Shown here: piece after piece, positions 8,225 to 17,141 of the stretch | Layout of the letters: each line of letters begins with the position of its first letter | How positions within the stretch are numbered: the first letter of the stretch is position 1 | Origin: Bacteroidota bacterium | Lineage (GTDB): Bacteria; Bacteroidota; Bacteroidia; Flavobacteriales; Crocinitomicaceae | Reading direction: 5' to 3' | Length of the DNA stretch: 45,284 nucleotides | NCBI GenBank assembly: GCA_029558435.1 | Contig: JAKQEZ010000272.1 | Span: 1 to 45,284 of the forward strand | The notes under the pieces: model-generated | Told to the model about the DNA's origin: nothing | Database searches by the model: none | Seen by the model: only the letters and a program-made list of their open reading frames with translations | Translations under genes and position numbers: made by a program

Positions 8225-10486
8225 TTGAAATTAAATTTAACCAACGGTCAATTAGCAAAAATTGTTTTAAGTAAAAACGATTGTGCCCAAGATACAAACG
8301 GAATTCAAAGTGTTGTTTACGATACAAGAAGAATTGGTGGAACGCCCAACAGTGTTTTTTTTGCACTCAAGGGCGTTCATTCCAACGGACATCAATACAT
8401 CAAAGAAGCCTATCAAAAAGGTATTCGCACATTTGTTGTTAGCGAGGAAATTGATCAAAAACAATATGTAGATGCCACTTTTTTAGTGGTGGATGACACC
8501 TTTGAAGCATTGTTTCGATTGGCTGCACACCACCGTTCTTTGTTGAAAGGAAAAATGATAGTTGTTTCTGGTAAAATTGGTAAAACCAGTGTGAAAGAAT
8601 GGCTCTATCATTTGTTAAGTCCCGAAAAATCAGTTTCTCGAAGTCCCAAAAGTTACAATTCCAACCTCGGAATAGCTTTATCGCTACTAGAGGCAAATCC
8701 ACAATCGGAGGTAGTAATCATTGAAGTGAAACCGCATGTAGAGCTCAATCCTTCAAAAATAAATGCGTTGGTAAAACCCGATATAGGTGTGCTCACTACA
8801 ACTGATAAAGGAGGGGAGCAGTTTTCGGATAATTACTACGAATTATTGTTCAAAGGAAGTTCTGTTTTATTCCATGCAGAGCGCCACCGTTCAATTTTGA
8901 ATTTAAAATCCATTGTACGTTTTGTAGCCTCGTTGCCCGAAGAATTATTTTCCAACGAAGCAAAACGAAAAAATGTTGCTTTGGCACAAGCTGTTGCCTT
9001 GCATTTAGGAATAGCACCTCAAAAATTAAAAGAAAAAATTAAAAAATTGCCCGATTTAGCCCTTCGATTAGAAACATTTGAAGGTAATAACGGTAATTTT
9101 ATCATCAATGATTTGTATAACTTGGATGTGGATGCTTTCCGCAATTCACTAGAGTTTCAACAATCTATTGCCACAACAAAGAAAAGAGCAGTGATTTTAG
9201 GTGCTTTTCACCAGCAAAATGAACAGCAACAAGAAATTTTAGATCTCATAGCGTCTTTTAAACCCGATTATTTCTATCAGCTAAAAGAAAATGAACCTTT
9301 TAATGCTGATTTACAAAATACAGTTATTTTAATCAAAGGAAATGCATCCAATTATTTGTTGCGCATTGCCAATTTACTAAAACAACGTCGTCACCACACC
9401 CATTTACGCATTAACTTAAAATCGTTGCGAAAAAATATTTTGGCACACAAACAAGCATTGCCTGCCAATACCAAACTCATGGCCATGATGAAAGCATCGG
9501 GTTATGGCTCTGGATTGGACAAAATTGCTCAGTTTGTGGATAGTTTTGGAGTTGATTATTTTGGTGTTGCCTTTGTTGACGAAGGTGTTTTAATTCGCAA
9601 CGCTGGTATCAAAAAGCCTATTATGGTGATGAATACCGAAGAAGGCAATTACGAAGCCTGCATTGAACATCAATTAGAACCAGCCATTTTTGATTTCCAA
9701 CAATTGGATGATTTTATTTCGGAATGCATTTACCAAGGTGTACAAGGTTATCCCATTCACTTAAAAATGGACACTGGCATGCACCGTCTAGGATTTGAAT
9801 TGGAACAATTGGATGCTGTTTTGGAAATTGTACAATCGCAACCCGAAGTAAAAATTAAAAGCATATACTCGCATTTAGCAGAATCGGATAATTTACGCGA
9901 CAAGCGTTTTACCGAACACCAAATAAAATTGTTTTCTCAGGCAGTTCAAAAACTAAAAAATGTGTTGGATTATCCGTTTGAACAACATATTTTAAATTCG
10001 CCAGGTATAGAAAACTATCCAAATGTAGGTTTTTCAATGGCACGTTTGGGAATTGGAATGTATGGTGTATCCGACAATCCTGCGTTTAAACGCAAATTAG
10101 AACCCGTGTTGAGTTGGTACAGTGTTGTTTCACAAGTAAGAACGGTTTTGGCTGGACAAAGTGTGGGTTATTCTCGCTCGCATTTTTGCAAAACTGATAC
10201 ACTCGTTGCCACCATTCCTGTTGGTTATGCAGATGGATTGCGCCGATCATTAAGCAATGGCGTTGGTTATCTTACTATTAATGGTGTTAAATGCCCTATT
10301 ATTGGTCGCGTGTGTATGGATATGGTTATGGTGGATGCTACAAAAGCAAAAGCAAAAGTAGGCGACGAAGTAGAGATAATTGGCGAACATTGTTCTCTTG
10401 AAAAAATGGCCGAATTGCAACAAACCATTCCTTATGAAGTAATGACCTCTATTTCTGAAAGGGTTCATAAAATTTATACAGAATAA
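8225..10486 (+). CDS. Bifunctional UDP-MurNAc-tripeptide:D-Ala-D-Ala ligase / alanine racemase (MurF-Alr fusion), MurF half divergent
   Basis: The TTG-started 753-residue protein joins a MurF-like half (about 1-370) to an alanine racemase (about 390-753), a fusion common in Bacteroidota. The racemase makes D-alanine and looks intact: PLP lysine K423 in MMKASGYGSG, the catalytic tyrosine Y649 in SVGYSR, and IPVGYADG. The MurF half keeps the P-loop G116-K-I-G-K-T followed by SVKEW, but lacks the usual acidic/GAN motif after the VIIE strand, has no histidine in the following loop (TTDKGGEQF), reads DLYNLD where DSYNxD is usual, and has a strikingly short central domain. Ligase activity is therefore uncertain. 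Confidence 0.88.
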   Translation: MKLNLTNGQLAKIVLSKNDCAQDTNGIQSVVYDTRRIGGTPNSVFFALKGVHSNGHQYIKEAYQKGIRTFVVSEEIDQKQYVDATFLVVDDTFEALFRLAAHHRSLLKGKMIVVSGKIGKTSVKEWLYHLLSPEKSVSRSPKSYNSNLGIALSLLEANPQSEVVIIEVKPHVELNPSKINALVKPDIGVLTTTDKGGEQFSDNYYELLFKGSSVLFHAERHRSILNLKSIVRFVASLPEELFSNEAKRKNVALAQAVALHLGIAPQKLKEKIKKLPDLALRLETFEGNNGNFIINDLYNLDVDAFRNSLEFQQSIATTKKRAVILGAFHQQNEQQQEILDLIASFKPDYFYQLKENEPFNADLQNTVILIKGNASNYLLRIANLLKQRRHHTHLRINLKSLRKNILAHKQALPANTKLMAMMKASGYGSGLDKIAQFVDSFGVDYFGVAFVDEGVLIRNAGIKKPIMVMNTEEGNYEACIEHQLEPAIFDFQQLDDFISECIYQGVQGYPIHLKMDTGMHRLGFELEQLDAVLEIVQSQPEVKIKSIYSHLAESDNLRDKRFTEHQIKLFSQAVQKLKNVLDYPFEQHILNSPGIENYPNVGFSMARLGIGMYGVSDNPAFKRKLEPVLSWYSVVSQVRTVLAGQSVGYSRSHFCKTDTLVATIPVGYADGLRRSLSNGVGYLTINGVKCPIIGRVCMDMVMVDATKAKAKVGDEVEIIGEHCSLEKMAELQQTIPYEVMTSISERVHKIYTE

Positions 10487-10553
10487 CTCTGTTTTGCTTT
10501 ATTGAATTTACAAAATAATAGTAAAAATGCTTTTTATATTTAACAAAAGGCTC

Positions 10554-10561
10554 TATATTTG
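10554..10561 (+). promoter_or_regulatory. Promoter -7 box TATATTTG of the DUF4143 ATPase gene
   Basis: Exact TAnnTTTG match, 18 nt before the start at 10580. Confidence 0.55.
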
Positions 10562-10579
10562 TTGTGTTAAAAAAGCAAA

Positions 10580-11770
10580 ATGGAAATTTTATTAGAAGAA
10601 TATCAAGTAAAATTGGCGCGAACATCTACCAAAATTAAACGGTATTTGTTTCATCAATTGGATTTATCCAACCGTTTGATTGCTATAAAAGGCGCGCGTG
10701 GTTCTGGTAAAACTACGCTTTTGTTGCAACTGGCAAAATTGAAATTGCCACAGCAAACAACCTTGTATGTTAGCTTAGATCATGTGTATTTTTATGAAAA
10801 CAAATTGTATGATTTGGCCAAGCAATTTGAATTGTATGGTGGAACGCATTTGTTGCTGGATGAAGTGCATAAATATCCAAATTGGTCGCGCGAGATAAAA
10901 CTTATTTATGATAATTTTCCACAATTGCACGTTGTTTTCACCTCTTCCTCATTGCTAGAAATTTACAAATCTGAGTCGGATTTAAGTCGAAGGGCAGTTA
11001 GTTACCACTTAAAAGAATTATCGTTTCGAGAGTTTATTCTTTTTGAAACAGGCAAAGATTTAAACACTTTTCAATTGAGTGAATTGTTGAGCAATCACAC
11101 TGCATTGGCACAGCAAATTATTGATGAGATTAAAGTATTTCCATTGTTTGAAAAATACTTAAATATCGGCGCATATCCCTATTACAAAGAAAATGAAGTT
11201 GCTTTTAATCAAAAATTGCAAAATACCATTAATCTGATAATTGAAGTTGATGTTAATGCCGTTGAAAATATTAACTACGACACCATTGTAAAACTCAAAA
11301 AATTACTCAAAGCAGTTGCTTCAAGTGTGCCATTCACGCCCAATATTTCTAAGTTAAGTGAATTGGTCGGATTGTCGAGAAATAGTTTAGTGGCAGCTCT
11401 AAAAATACTTGAACGTGCTGGATTGATTCATGAATTGCATAAAAATTCAACTGGAATTGGTGTATTAACAAAACCCGAAAAAATTTACTTAAACAACACC
11501 AATTTACAGTATGTTCTTGCAAGCGATAATACCAATATTGGTAATGTGCGCGAAACTTTTGTGTTGAATCAATTGAAAGGTTTGCACACAGTCCATTTGC
11601 CACCAAAAGGCGATTTTTTAATTGATGATTATATTGTACTAGAAGTTGGTGGAAAAAATAAAACTAAAAAACAAATTTCTGCAGTAGAAAACGCTTATGT
11701 GGTAAAAGATCAAATCGAAATTGGTGTTGGTAATACAATACCGTTGTGGATGTTTGGATTTTTATATTGA
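10580..11770 (+). CDS. AAA-family ATPase with DUF4143 C-terminal domain
   Basis: A 396-residue ATPase of the AAA_14/DUF4143 type. The Walker A motif GARGSGKTT lies near residue 40; Walker B is LLLDEVHKYPNW near 95; a sensor-like VVFTSSS strand follows. The C-terminal third has a winged-helix-like KLSELVGLSRNSL segment and the DUF4143 end with NTNLQY and VRETFVLNQL. These proteins are widespread, poorly characterised and of unknown role. It has its own promoter and is followed by an 80-nt gap, so it is probably transcribed alone. The final domain lacks an obvious complete PD-(D/E)xK set, although IVLEVGGKNKTKKQ keeps an E and K. Confidence 0.88.
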   Translation: MEILLEEYQVKLARTSTKIKRYLFHQLDLSNRLIAIKGARGSGKTTLLLQLAKLKLPQQTTLYVSLDHVYFYENKLYDLAKQFELYGGTHLLLDEVHKYPNWSREIKLIYDNFPQLHVVFTSSSLLEIYKSESDLSRRAVSYHLKELSFREFILFETGKDLNTFQLSELLSNHTALAQQIIDEIKVFPLFEKYLNIGAYPYYKENEVAFNQKLQNTINLIIEVDVNAVENINYDTIVKLKKLLKAVASSVPFTPNISKLSELVGLSRNSLVAALKILERAGLIHELHKNSTGIGVLTKPEKIYLNNTNLQYVLASDNTNIGNVRETFVLNQLKGLHTVHLPPKGDFLIDDYIVLEVGGKNKTKKQISAVENAYVVKDQIEIGVGNTIPLWMFGFLY

Positions 11771-11850
11771 CCTTCATCCAAAGAAACCTACTGTTATTAA
11801 CATTTTGCATTAAAAATAATTCCTAATTTTAGACCAATTAAAACGCAATT

Positions 11851-13746
11851 GTGGCACAAAATTCTACTCAAAACATCTTAAAACAGTTATTAATACGCAT
11901 TGTATTATTGTTTTTGTTTTGGATTTTATTGTTTGATTTTCAGCGTATTATTTTCACTTTTCACAATTTTGATAAATTCTCTGATGTAGGATTTTCAACT
12001 TGGATAGGTGCGTTTTTCTATTCCCTTCGATTAGACTTAGCAACTGCTGGATATTTGAGCTTTATTCCTGCCATTTTTTTAATTATTGCAACAATTTGGC
12101 AACAAAAATGGGCGCGTATTTTATTTTCAACTACGCTATTAGTGGAAGTGTTGGTTTGCGCTTTCATACATGCGGGTGAGGTAAATGCTTATCCAGAATG
12201 GAACCACAAGCTAACGGGGCGTGTATTCATGCACTTGTCTCACCCCGACGAAGTGGTGCGCACCGCCGATTATGGAATGACTTTTTGGTTTATTGTCTAT
12301 GCCACATTAGAAACGCTGTTTGCCATTTTTATTCAAAAGAAATTTTTCCGTTTTGAAAATACAAATACCAAAAAAGGAATTGCTTTAAACTTGGTGTATT
12401 CTGTTGTTTTTATCCCTGTAACAGTGGGAACAAGCTTTTTGTTGGCGCGTGGAGGCTTGCAACCCATTCCAATAAACACAGATGCAGCCATTTTTTCAAA
12501 CAATTATGCGGTCAATGATTTATCGGTCAACTCGGTCTATTTTTTCGGGAAAAGTTATTTGCTTTACAACCGCACCAATATTGATGAATTTATTCCAAAA
12601 GTGAGTGCCGAACAAGCACAACAAACGCTTAAAGAATTATACGATTACCCGTTGGAACATTCTAACTATTTTTTATCCAACAAGCGCCCCAATATTGTGT
12701 TTATTGTTTTGGAAAGCTGGACAGCCAACGCTATTGGTAGCATAACCGACGTTGAAACGGCAACCCCTAATTTTGATCAACTGGCCAAAGAAGGTTTGTT
12801 GTTTACCAATCTCTACGGTGTGGCTAGTACCTCAGAAATTGGCAACTCGGCAATTTTTAGTGGTTATCCAGGAATTCCAGAGGTTTCAATTACCATGCAA
12901 CCCGAAAAATCACGTAAAATTCCTTGCTTAAACCAAGATTTAAAACAATGGGGATACAGCTCGGGCTATTTATTCAGTGGCGATTTGAAATACGGAAACA
13001 TTGGAAGTTATTTTACCGACCACGGATTTGATGTGGTGGAAGATGAAAACGATTTTCCGTCCGATTTGCCTCGTGGAAAATTAAACTATTACGATGAAGA
13101 TTTGTACAAACAACTCATCTTGCGAATGAACAAGCTAAAAGAGCCATTTTTACAATGTGGTTTTACTGGAAGCACCCATTCACCGTATGATTTTCCATCA
13201 TCCAAAAAATACCAAAAATTTGATGGGGTAGAAGGAAAATTTCAAAATTCATTGCTCTATGCTGATGAATGCTTGTTTCAATTTTTGCAAAATGCTAAAA
13301 AAGAAAAATGGTATAAAAATACCTTGTTTGTTTTTGTTGCCGACCACGGACACGCTTCCAATCACCAACAAAATCCATCGGCAAGTGCATTTAATCGCAT
13401 ACCATGTTTAATTTATGGAGAGCCCTTGAAGCAAGAATACAGAGGAAAACGCATCGATAAATTGGGTTCACAAATTGATATTGTGCGCACTTTGCTTTAT
13501 CAAATGGGAGGCGATTACCAAAAATACAATTGGTCGAAAGATTTAATGAATCCAAAAGCACCTGATTTTGCACTTCATGCCATCATTCGTGGCTATGGTT
13601 GGGTGCGACCAACAGGAAATTTCACTTATTTGATGGAAAATAAAGTCTATATTGAAAACACATTTCCAGCAGAAAGTTTTAACAAAGAATTACAGCATTG
13701 CCACTCCTTGCTTTCGTTGATTTACGAAGAATTCAAAAATTTATAA
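11851..13746 (+). CDS. LTA synthase / MdoB-like sulfatase-fold membrane transferase
   Basis: A 631-residue protein starting at GTG, with about five membrane helices in the first ~200 residues and a large external alkaline-phosphatase-fold domain. Seen in the catalytic part: metal ligand E in FIVLESW, the nucleophile threonine T327 in VASTSEIGNS, FSGYPGIPE after it, and the DH pair in FVADHGHA. The family transfers phosphoglycerol or phosphoethanolamine to glycans or lipids at the outer face of the inner membrane. In a Gram-negative, lipoteichoic acid is not expected, so a glucan, lipid A or other envelope acceptor is the likelier target; that is inference. The helicase gene starts 6 nt after its stop. 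Confidence 0.85.
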   Translation: MAQNSTQNILKQLLIRIVLLFLFWILLFDFQRIIFTFHNFDKFSDVGFSTWIGAFFYSLRLDLATAGYLSFIPAIFLIIATIWQQKWARILFSTTLLVEVLVCAFIHAGEVNAYPEWNHKLTGRVFMHLSHPDEVVRTADYGMTFWFIVYATLETLFAIFIQKKFFRFENTNTKKGIALNLVYSVVFIPVTVGTSFLLARGGLQPIPINTDAAIFSNNYAVNDLSVNSVYFFGKSYLLYNRTNIDEFIPKVSAEQAQQTLKELYDYPLEHSNYFLSNKRPNIVFIVLESWTANAIGSITDVETATPNFDQLAKEGLLFTNLYGVASTSEIGNSAIFSGYPGIPEVSITMQPEKSRKIPCLNQDLKQWGYSSGYLFSGDLKYGNIGSYFTDHGFDVVEDENDFPSDLPRGKLNYYDEDLYKQLILRMNKLKEPFLQCGFTGSTHSPYDFPSSKKYQKFDGVEGKFQNSLLYADECLFQFLQNAKKEKWYKNTLFVFVADHGHASNHQQNPSASAFNRIPCLIYGEPLKQEYRGKRIDKLGSQIDIVRTLLYQMGGDYQKYNWSKDLMNPKAPDFALHAIIRGYGWVRPTGNFTYLMENKVYIENTFPAESFNKELQHCHSLLSLIYEEFKNL

Positions 13747-13752
13747 CCACGT

Positions 13753-15576
13753 ATGACTGTTGACCAACTAATTGAGTTGTTGAAACTTGAATCCAAAGCT
13801 CAAGAAGAACGATATTCTGTTAAAGATAAAGCTGGCTTCAAACAGTTAAAAGCCGATGGATTATTGTTGCAGCCCATTCGTGTTGCCCGAAAATCGTATG
13901 GTTTTGCCGATTATCCCGAGTTTGAATTTTTCTTGCCCTATCCAGCCGAAACCAATCAATTTAAAAATGGGAGTAACATTCAGTTAATTTGTGGCGATGA
14001 ACAACCAATTGCAGGTAGTTTGTTGTATTTGGAAGGCAATAAAGGAGAAATTCGCCTGTTTACTTCCGACTTTCCAGATTGGTTGGAAGAAAAAAATTGT
14101 GGCGTTCAATTAATGGTGGATCAACGCACCAACGAAATTCAGCTAAAAGCCTTGCAAGCATTAAGCAATTCTAAAAAAATGATGCGTTTGTTTGAATATT
14201 TTCATCAATCGCAACCGTCAAATACAGTTGAATCGCAACAACCTACCATTGCATTTAAAAACACACAATTAAATGCATCTCAACAAAATGCCATTGTTCA
14301 TGCATTACAAACAGAGGAAGTAGAAATTATTCATGGACCGCCCGGAACAGGTAAAACAACCACGTTGGTAGAGCTCATCTATCAAGCGCATCAGCAAGGA
14401 AAAAAGATGTTGGTTACAGCGCCAAGCAATACAGCAGTGGATAACATTGGTGTGCGTTTGGCTGCATTGGGCATTGAATTTTTGCGAGTGGGCAATAATG
14501 TAAAAGTAAATGATGCAATTTTACCCTATACCATTCAAGGAAATATCGACAAAAGCAATTTGCAACAAACCATCAAAAAAATGCGCATTCAATCCGAACA
14601 ATTGCGCAAAATGGCACATCAATACAAGCGAAATTTTGGCAAAGATGAACGCGATCAACGCAAATTGTTGCTCAACGAAGTAAAAAACATACGCAATGAA
14701 ATTCGTGCACTACAACAGCATTTTGAAACTTCGTTGTATGAAAAAAACAACATCATTCTCGGTACGCCAATAGGTATTTACGACTGTGATTTTAAACCCG
14801 AAACTTTTGATTTTTTAATCATAGATGAAGCAGGGCAATGTTTAGAACCATTAACATGGGTGGTGTTGCCATTAGCACAACGTTTTATTTTTGCTGGCGA
14901 TCCATTTCAATTGCCGCCTACTGTTATTTCCAACGAAGCACAACGCAAAGGTTTTGGCGTATCGTTGTTAGAAACCATCGTAAACAACAACCATTCGGTG
15001 CATTTATTGGACACTCAATACAGAATGGAGGCTGTGATTGCAGAATTTTCCAACCGTTATTTTTATCATGGAAAACTAAAATCAATCCAACAACACCAGC
15101 CCGATGGTCAGCAATTGTTTTTTTACGATACAGCTGGTGCTGATTACACCGAAGAAGAACATGAAGATACGGCATCGTTGCTCAATTTAGAAGAATTGTA
15201 TTTTATCAAAAGATTGGTTTCAGCACCCGAATTTGATGAGAAAGAAGCTGTTTTTATTACGCCCTACAACGGACAATTGCAAAAAGCAAAAGAAGTTTTG
15301 ATAGATACACCAATAAAGCGTTTTTCTACCATTGATAGTTTTCAAGGACAAGAAGCTGCGTGCATTATTTTATCGTTGGTGCGTTCTAATCCTTCGCAAC
15401 AAATTGGATTTTTGAACGATTACAGAAGAATCAACGTGGCATTGACAAGAGCTCAAAAAAAATTATACGTTGTTGGTGATTCATCTACCATCGGTGCTGA
15501 TGATTTTTATAGCAAAATGTTAGATTATTTCGAAGAAATAGGTGCTTACCACAGCGTTTTTGAAATACAGGACTAA
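13753..15576 (+). CDS. SF1 superfamily DNA/RNA helicase (IGHMBP2/Upf1-like)
   Basis: A 607-residue helicase. Motifs in order: Walker A GPPGTGKTT from G195, motif Ia TAPSNTAVD, motif II IIDEAGQ, motif III AGDPFQLPP, motif IV-like LLDTQYRM, motif V IDSFQGQEA, and motif VI NVALTRAQKKLYVVGD. The N-terminal ~180 residues form the OB/1B-type region of this branch. The order and wording place it with the Upf1-like SF1B family, whose bacterial members are little studied; a role in nucleic-acid repair or R-loop handling is inference. It follows the membrane transferase by 6 nt, and its stop overlaps the convergent methyltransferase stop by 4 nt. Confidence 0.92.
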   Translation: MTVDQLIELLKLESKAQEERYSVKDKAGFKQLKADGLLLQPIRVARKSYGFADYPEFEFFLPYPAETNQFKNGSNIQLICGDEQPIAGSLLYLEGNKGEIRLFTSDFPDWLEEKNCGVQLMVDQRTNEIQLKALQALSNSKKMMRLFEYFHQSQPSNTVESQQPTIAFKNTQLNASQQNAIVHALQTEEVEIIHGPPGTGKTTTLVELIYQAHQQGKKMLVTAPSNTAVDNIGVRLAALGIEFLRVGNNVKVNDAILPYTIQGNIDKSNLQQTIKKMRIQSEQLRKMAHQYKRNFGKDERDQRKLLLNEVKNIRNEIRALQQHFETSLYEKNNIILGTPIGIYDCDFKPETFDFLIIDEAGQCLEPLTWVVLPLAQRFIFAGDPFQLPPTVISNEAQRKGFGVSLLETIVNNNHSVHLLDTQYRMEAVIAEFSNRYFYHGKLKSIQQHQPDGQQLFFYDTAGADYTEEEHEDTASLLNLEELYFIKRLVSAPEFDEKEAVFITPYNGQLQKAKEVLIDTPIKRFSTIDSFQGQEAACIILSLVRSNPSQQIGFLNDYRRINVALTRAQKKLYVVGDSSTIGADDFYSKMLDYFEEIGAYHSVFEIQD

Positions 15577-16106
15577 GGAATAAAACGTTTGGCAAATTCC
15601 CACAACACCACACCTGCACAAACAGAAACGTTTAAACTGTGCTTGGTGCCAAATTGCGGAATTTCAACCACATAATCCGATGCATTTACAATTGTTTGAT
15701 TTACCCCATTGACCTCGTTTCCAAAAACCAGTGCAAATTTATTGCCATCCAACGTGTGAATATTTTGAAGTAATGTTGTTTGCTCCGTTTGCTCAATGGT
15801 TACCACTTTCACATCGTTTTCTTTTAATTCTGCAATCAATTCAGTAATTGAATTTCGGTATTCCCAATCAATAGAATCGGTGGCGCCAAGTGCAATTTTT
15901 TGAATTTCGCGATGCGGTGGAGTAGCAGTAATTCCACAGAGGTAAATTTTTTCAACATTAAAAGCATCTGCCGTTCTGAAAAAAGAACCAATATTGTTTA
16001 AACTACGAATATCGTCGAGAATTACAATTAACGGAAATTTTTGTTGTGCTTTGAATTCCTCTTCAGAAACACGATTTAACTCCCACAACTTTAGTTTTTT
16101 ATTCAT
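15573..16106 (-). CDS. TrmH/SpoU family RNA 2'-O-methyltransferase
   Basis: A 177-residue protein consisting of the SPOUT knot domain only. Motif 1 is NNIGSFFRTADAF, motif 2 is LVFGNEVNGV, and motif 3 is IPQFGTKHSLNVSVCAGV, together forming the SAM-binding trefoil knot and the catalytic arginine region. Such enzymes methylate ribose 2'-OH in tRNA or rRNA; the target (for example tRNA G18) cannot be read here. The start codon overlaps the stop of the upstream hydrolase gene in an ATGA arrangement, indicating coupling. Confidence 0.9.
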   Translation of the reverse strand: MNKKLKLWELNRVSEEEFKAQQKFPLIVILDDIRSLNNIGSFFRTADAFNVEKIYLCGITATPPHREIQKIALGATDSIDWEYRNSITELIAELKENDVKVVTIEQTEQTTLLQNIHTLDGNKFALVFGNEVNGVNQTIVNASDYVVEIPQFGTKHSLNVSVCAGVVLWEFAKRFIP

Positions 16107-16783
16107 GGTTTTACTTTTTCAAACAACCAATTATAAATTTCTTCCCCTCTGAAAAAACGTTCCATATTGCCATGGTTCAAGCCATTATCAACTGTAAAAA
16201 TTAAGTTTTTATCAGTAATTTTTTTGATAGCATTTACAATTTTTTGAGATTCAGAAATTGGTACTACATAATCTTTGTTACCATGACGAATCCACAGTGG
16301 AACGGTTGACAATCCTTCGGCCAAGCGCGTATCGCCACCACCACACATCGCCACTGCTGCAGCTACCATTTCTGGGTAAGTTCCCGTAAAATTAATCGTT
16401 CCATAGCCACCCATACTCATTCCAACAACATATAAGCGGCGTTCGTCTGTTTTGTATTTTTTTCTTACCGAATCAATCACTTCTTTAATCGATGCTGGAT
16501 TCCAACCATTTGCAGTTTGAGGTGCAATAACGATTGCGGGAAATTGACGACCTGCTATTATTTCTTTAATCACACCATAGCGTTTAAGACTTTCCAAAGT
16601 GGTTCCCGATAAACTTTTTCCGTGCAAAAACACCATTACAGGTGGGTTGTTATTCAAGATACTATCGTGAGGTAACGATAAGTAATATGGATATTTTGTT
16701 TCTCTAAAATGTTGTTCTAGTTTTTGGGCATTACTTTTCAATGAAAAAAGTACAATAACGATAAATAATATTGATTTTTTCAT
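16103..16783 (-). CDS. Secreted alpha/beta hydrolase (PHB depolymerase / dienelactone hydrolase-like esterase)
   Basis: The chosen start at 16783 gives a signal peptide, MKKSILFIVIVLFSLKSNAQ, and lies about 22 nt downstream of the predicted transcription start; a farther ATG at 16813 overlaps the -7 box and is unlikely. The 226-residue product has PVMVFLHGKSLSG (oxyanion region), the nucleophile elbow GMSMGG, a WIRHGNKD acid region and a final GLNHGNMERFF histidine, so the Ser-Asp-His triad seems complete. It probably acts in the periplasm on esters or peptides. It overlaps the SpoU methyltransferase gene by 4 nt. Confidence 0.83.
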   Translation of the reverse strand: MKKSILFIVIVLFSLKSNAQKLEQHFRETKYPYYLSLPHDSILNNNPPVMVFLHGKSLSGTTLESLKRYGVIKEIIAGRQFPAIVIAPQTANGWNPASIKEVIDSVRKKYKTDERRLYVVGMSMGGYGTINFTGTYPEMVAAAVAMCGGGDTRLAEGLSTVPLWIRHGNKDYVVPISESQKIVNAIKKITDKNLIFTVDNGLNHGNMERFFRGEEIYNWLFEKVKP

Positions 16784-16810
16784 GCGATATTTTTTTATGA
16801 AATTGAGGGA

Positions 16811-16818
16811 CAAAATTA
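16811..16818 (-). promoter_or_regulatory. Promoter -7 box TAATTTTG of the hydrolase-spoU operon
   Basis: Exact TAnnTTTG match on the minus strand, 27 nt before the chosen start at 16783. It supports that start over the upstream ATG. Confidence 0.55.
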
Positions 16819-17096
16819 AATTCTTTCTTAGTTATAGGTTTTATTTTAACAAAAAAATAGATGTTAATTCAATATAATGTTAAGTTATTTTATGTAAACA
16901 AAGAAAAAAATACATAGTTGTTAATATATAAACAATGTTCTATTGCGCTATGGGACTTAAATTCAGAAAAAAGTAAGTTATATTTTTATGGTGATTGTTA
17001 AAAAAATAAAATTCAATCATAATGTGAAGTCTAAAAGATATAAAATCAATTAATTACGAAAGAACAAAAATATTTTTTTCTTAGACAACCTTTCGT
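16819..17096. other. AT-rich intergenic region between divergent genes
   Basis: No credible ORF or RNA was recognised. It is very AT-rich and holds the divergent promoter boxes at its edges. It may carry regulatory sites for the adhesin gene, but no clear dyad was identified. Confidence 0.5.
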
Positions 17097-17104
17097 TAAT
17101 TTTG
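17097..17104 (+). promoter_or_regulatory. Promoter -7 box TAATTTTG of the SprB-repeat gene
   Basis: Exact TAnnTTTG match, 37 nt before the start at 17142. Confidence 0.55.
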
Positions 17105-17141
17105 CCGTCTAAATTTATGAATAACATTTAAAAATCTTCAA

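Noticed and set aside
16784..16813. ATG at 16813 as start of the hydrolase
   Set aside because: It overlaps the predicted -7 box, and the signal peptide starts at 16783.
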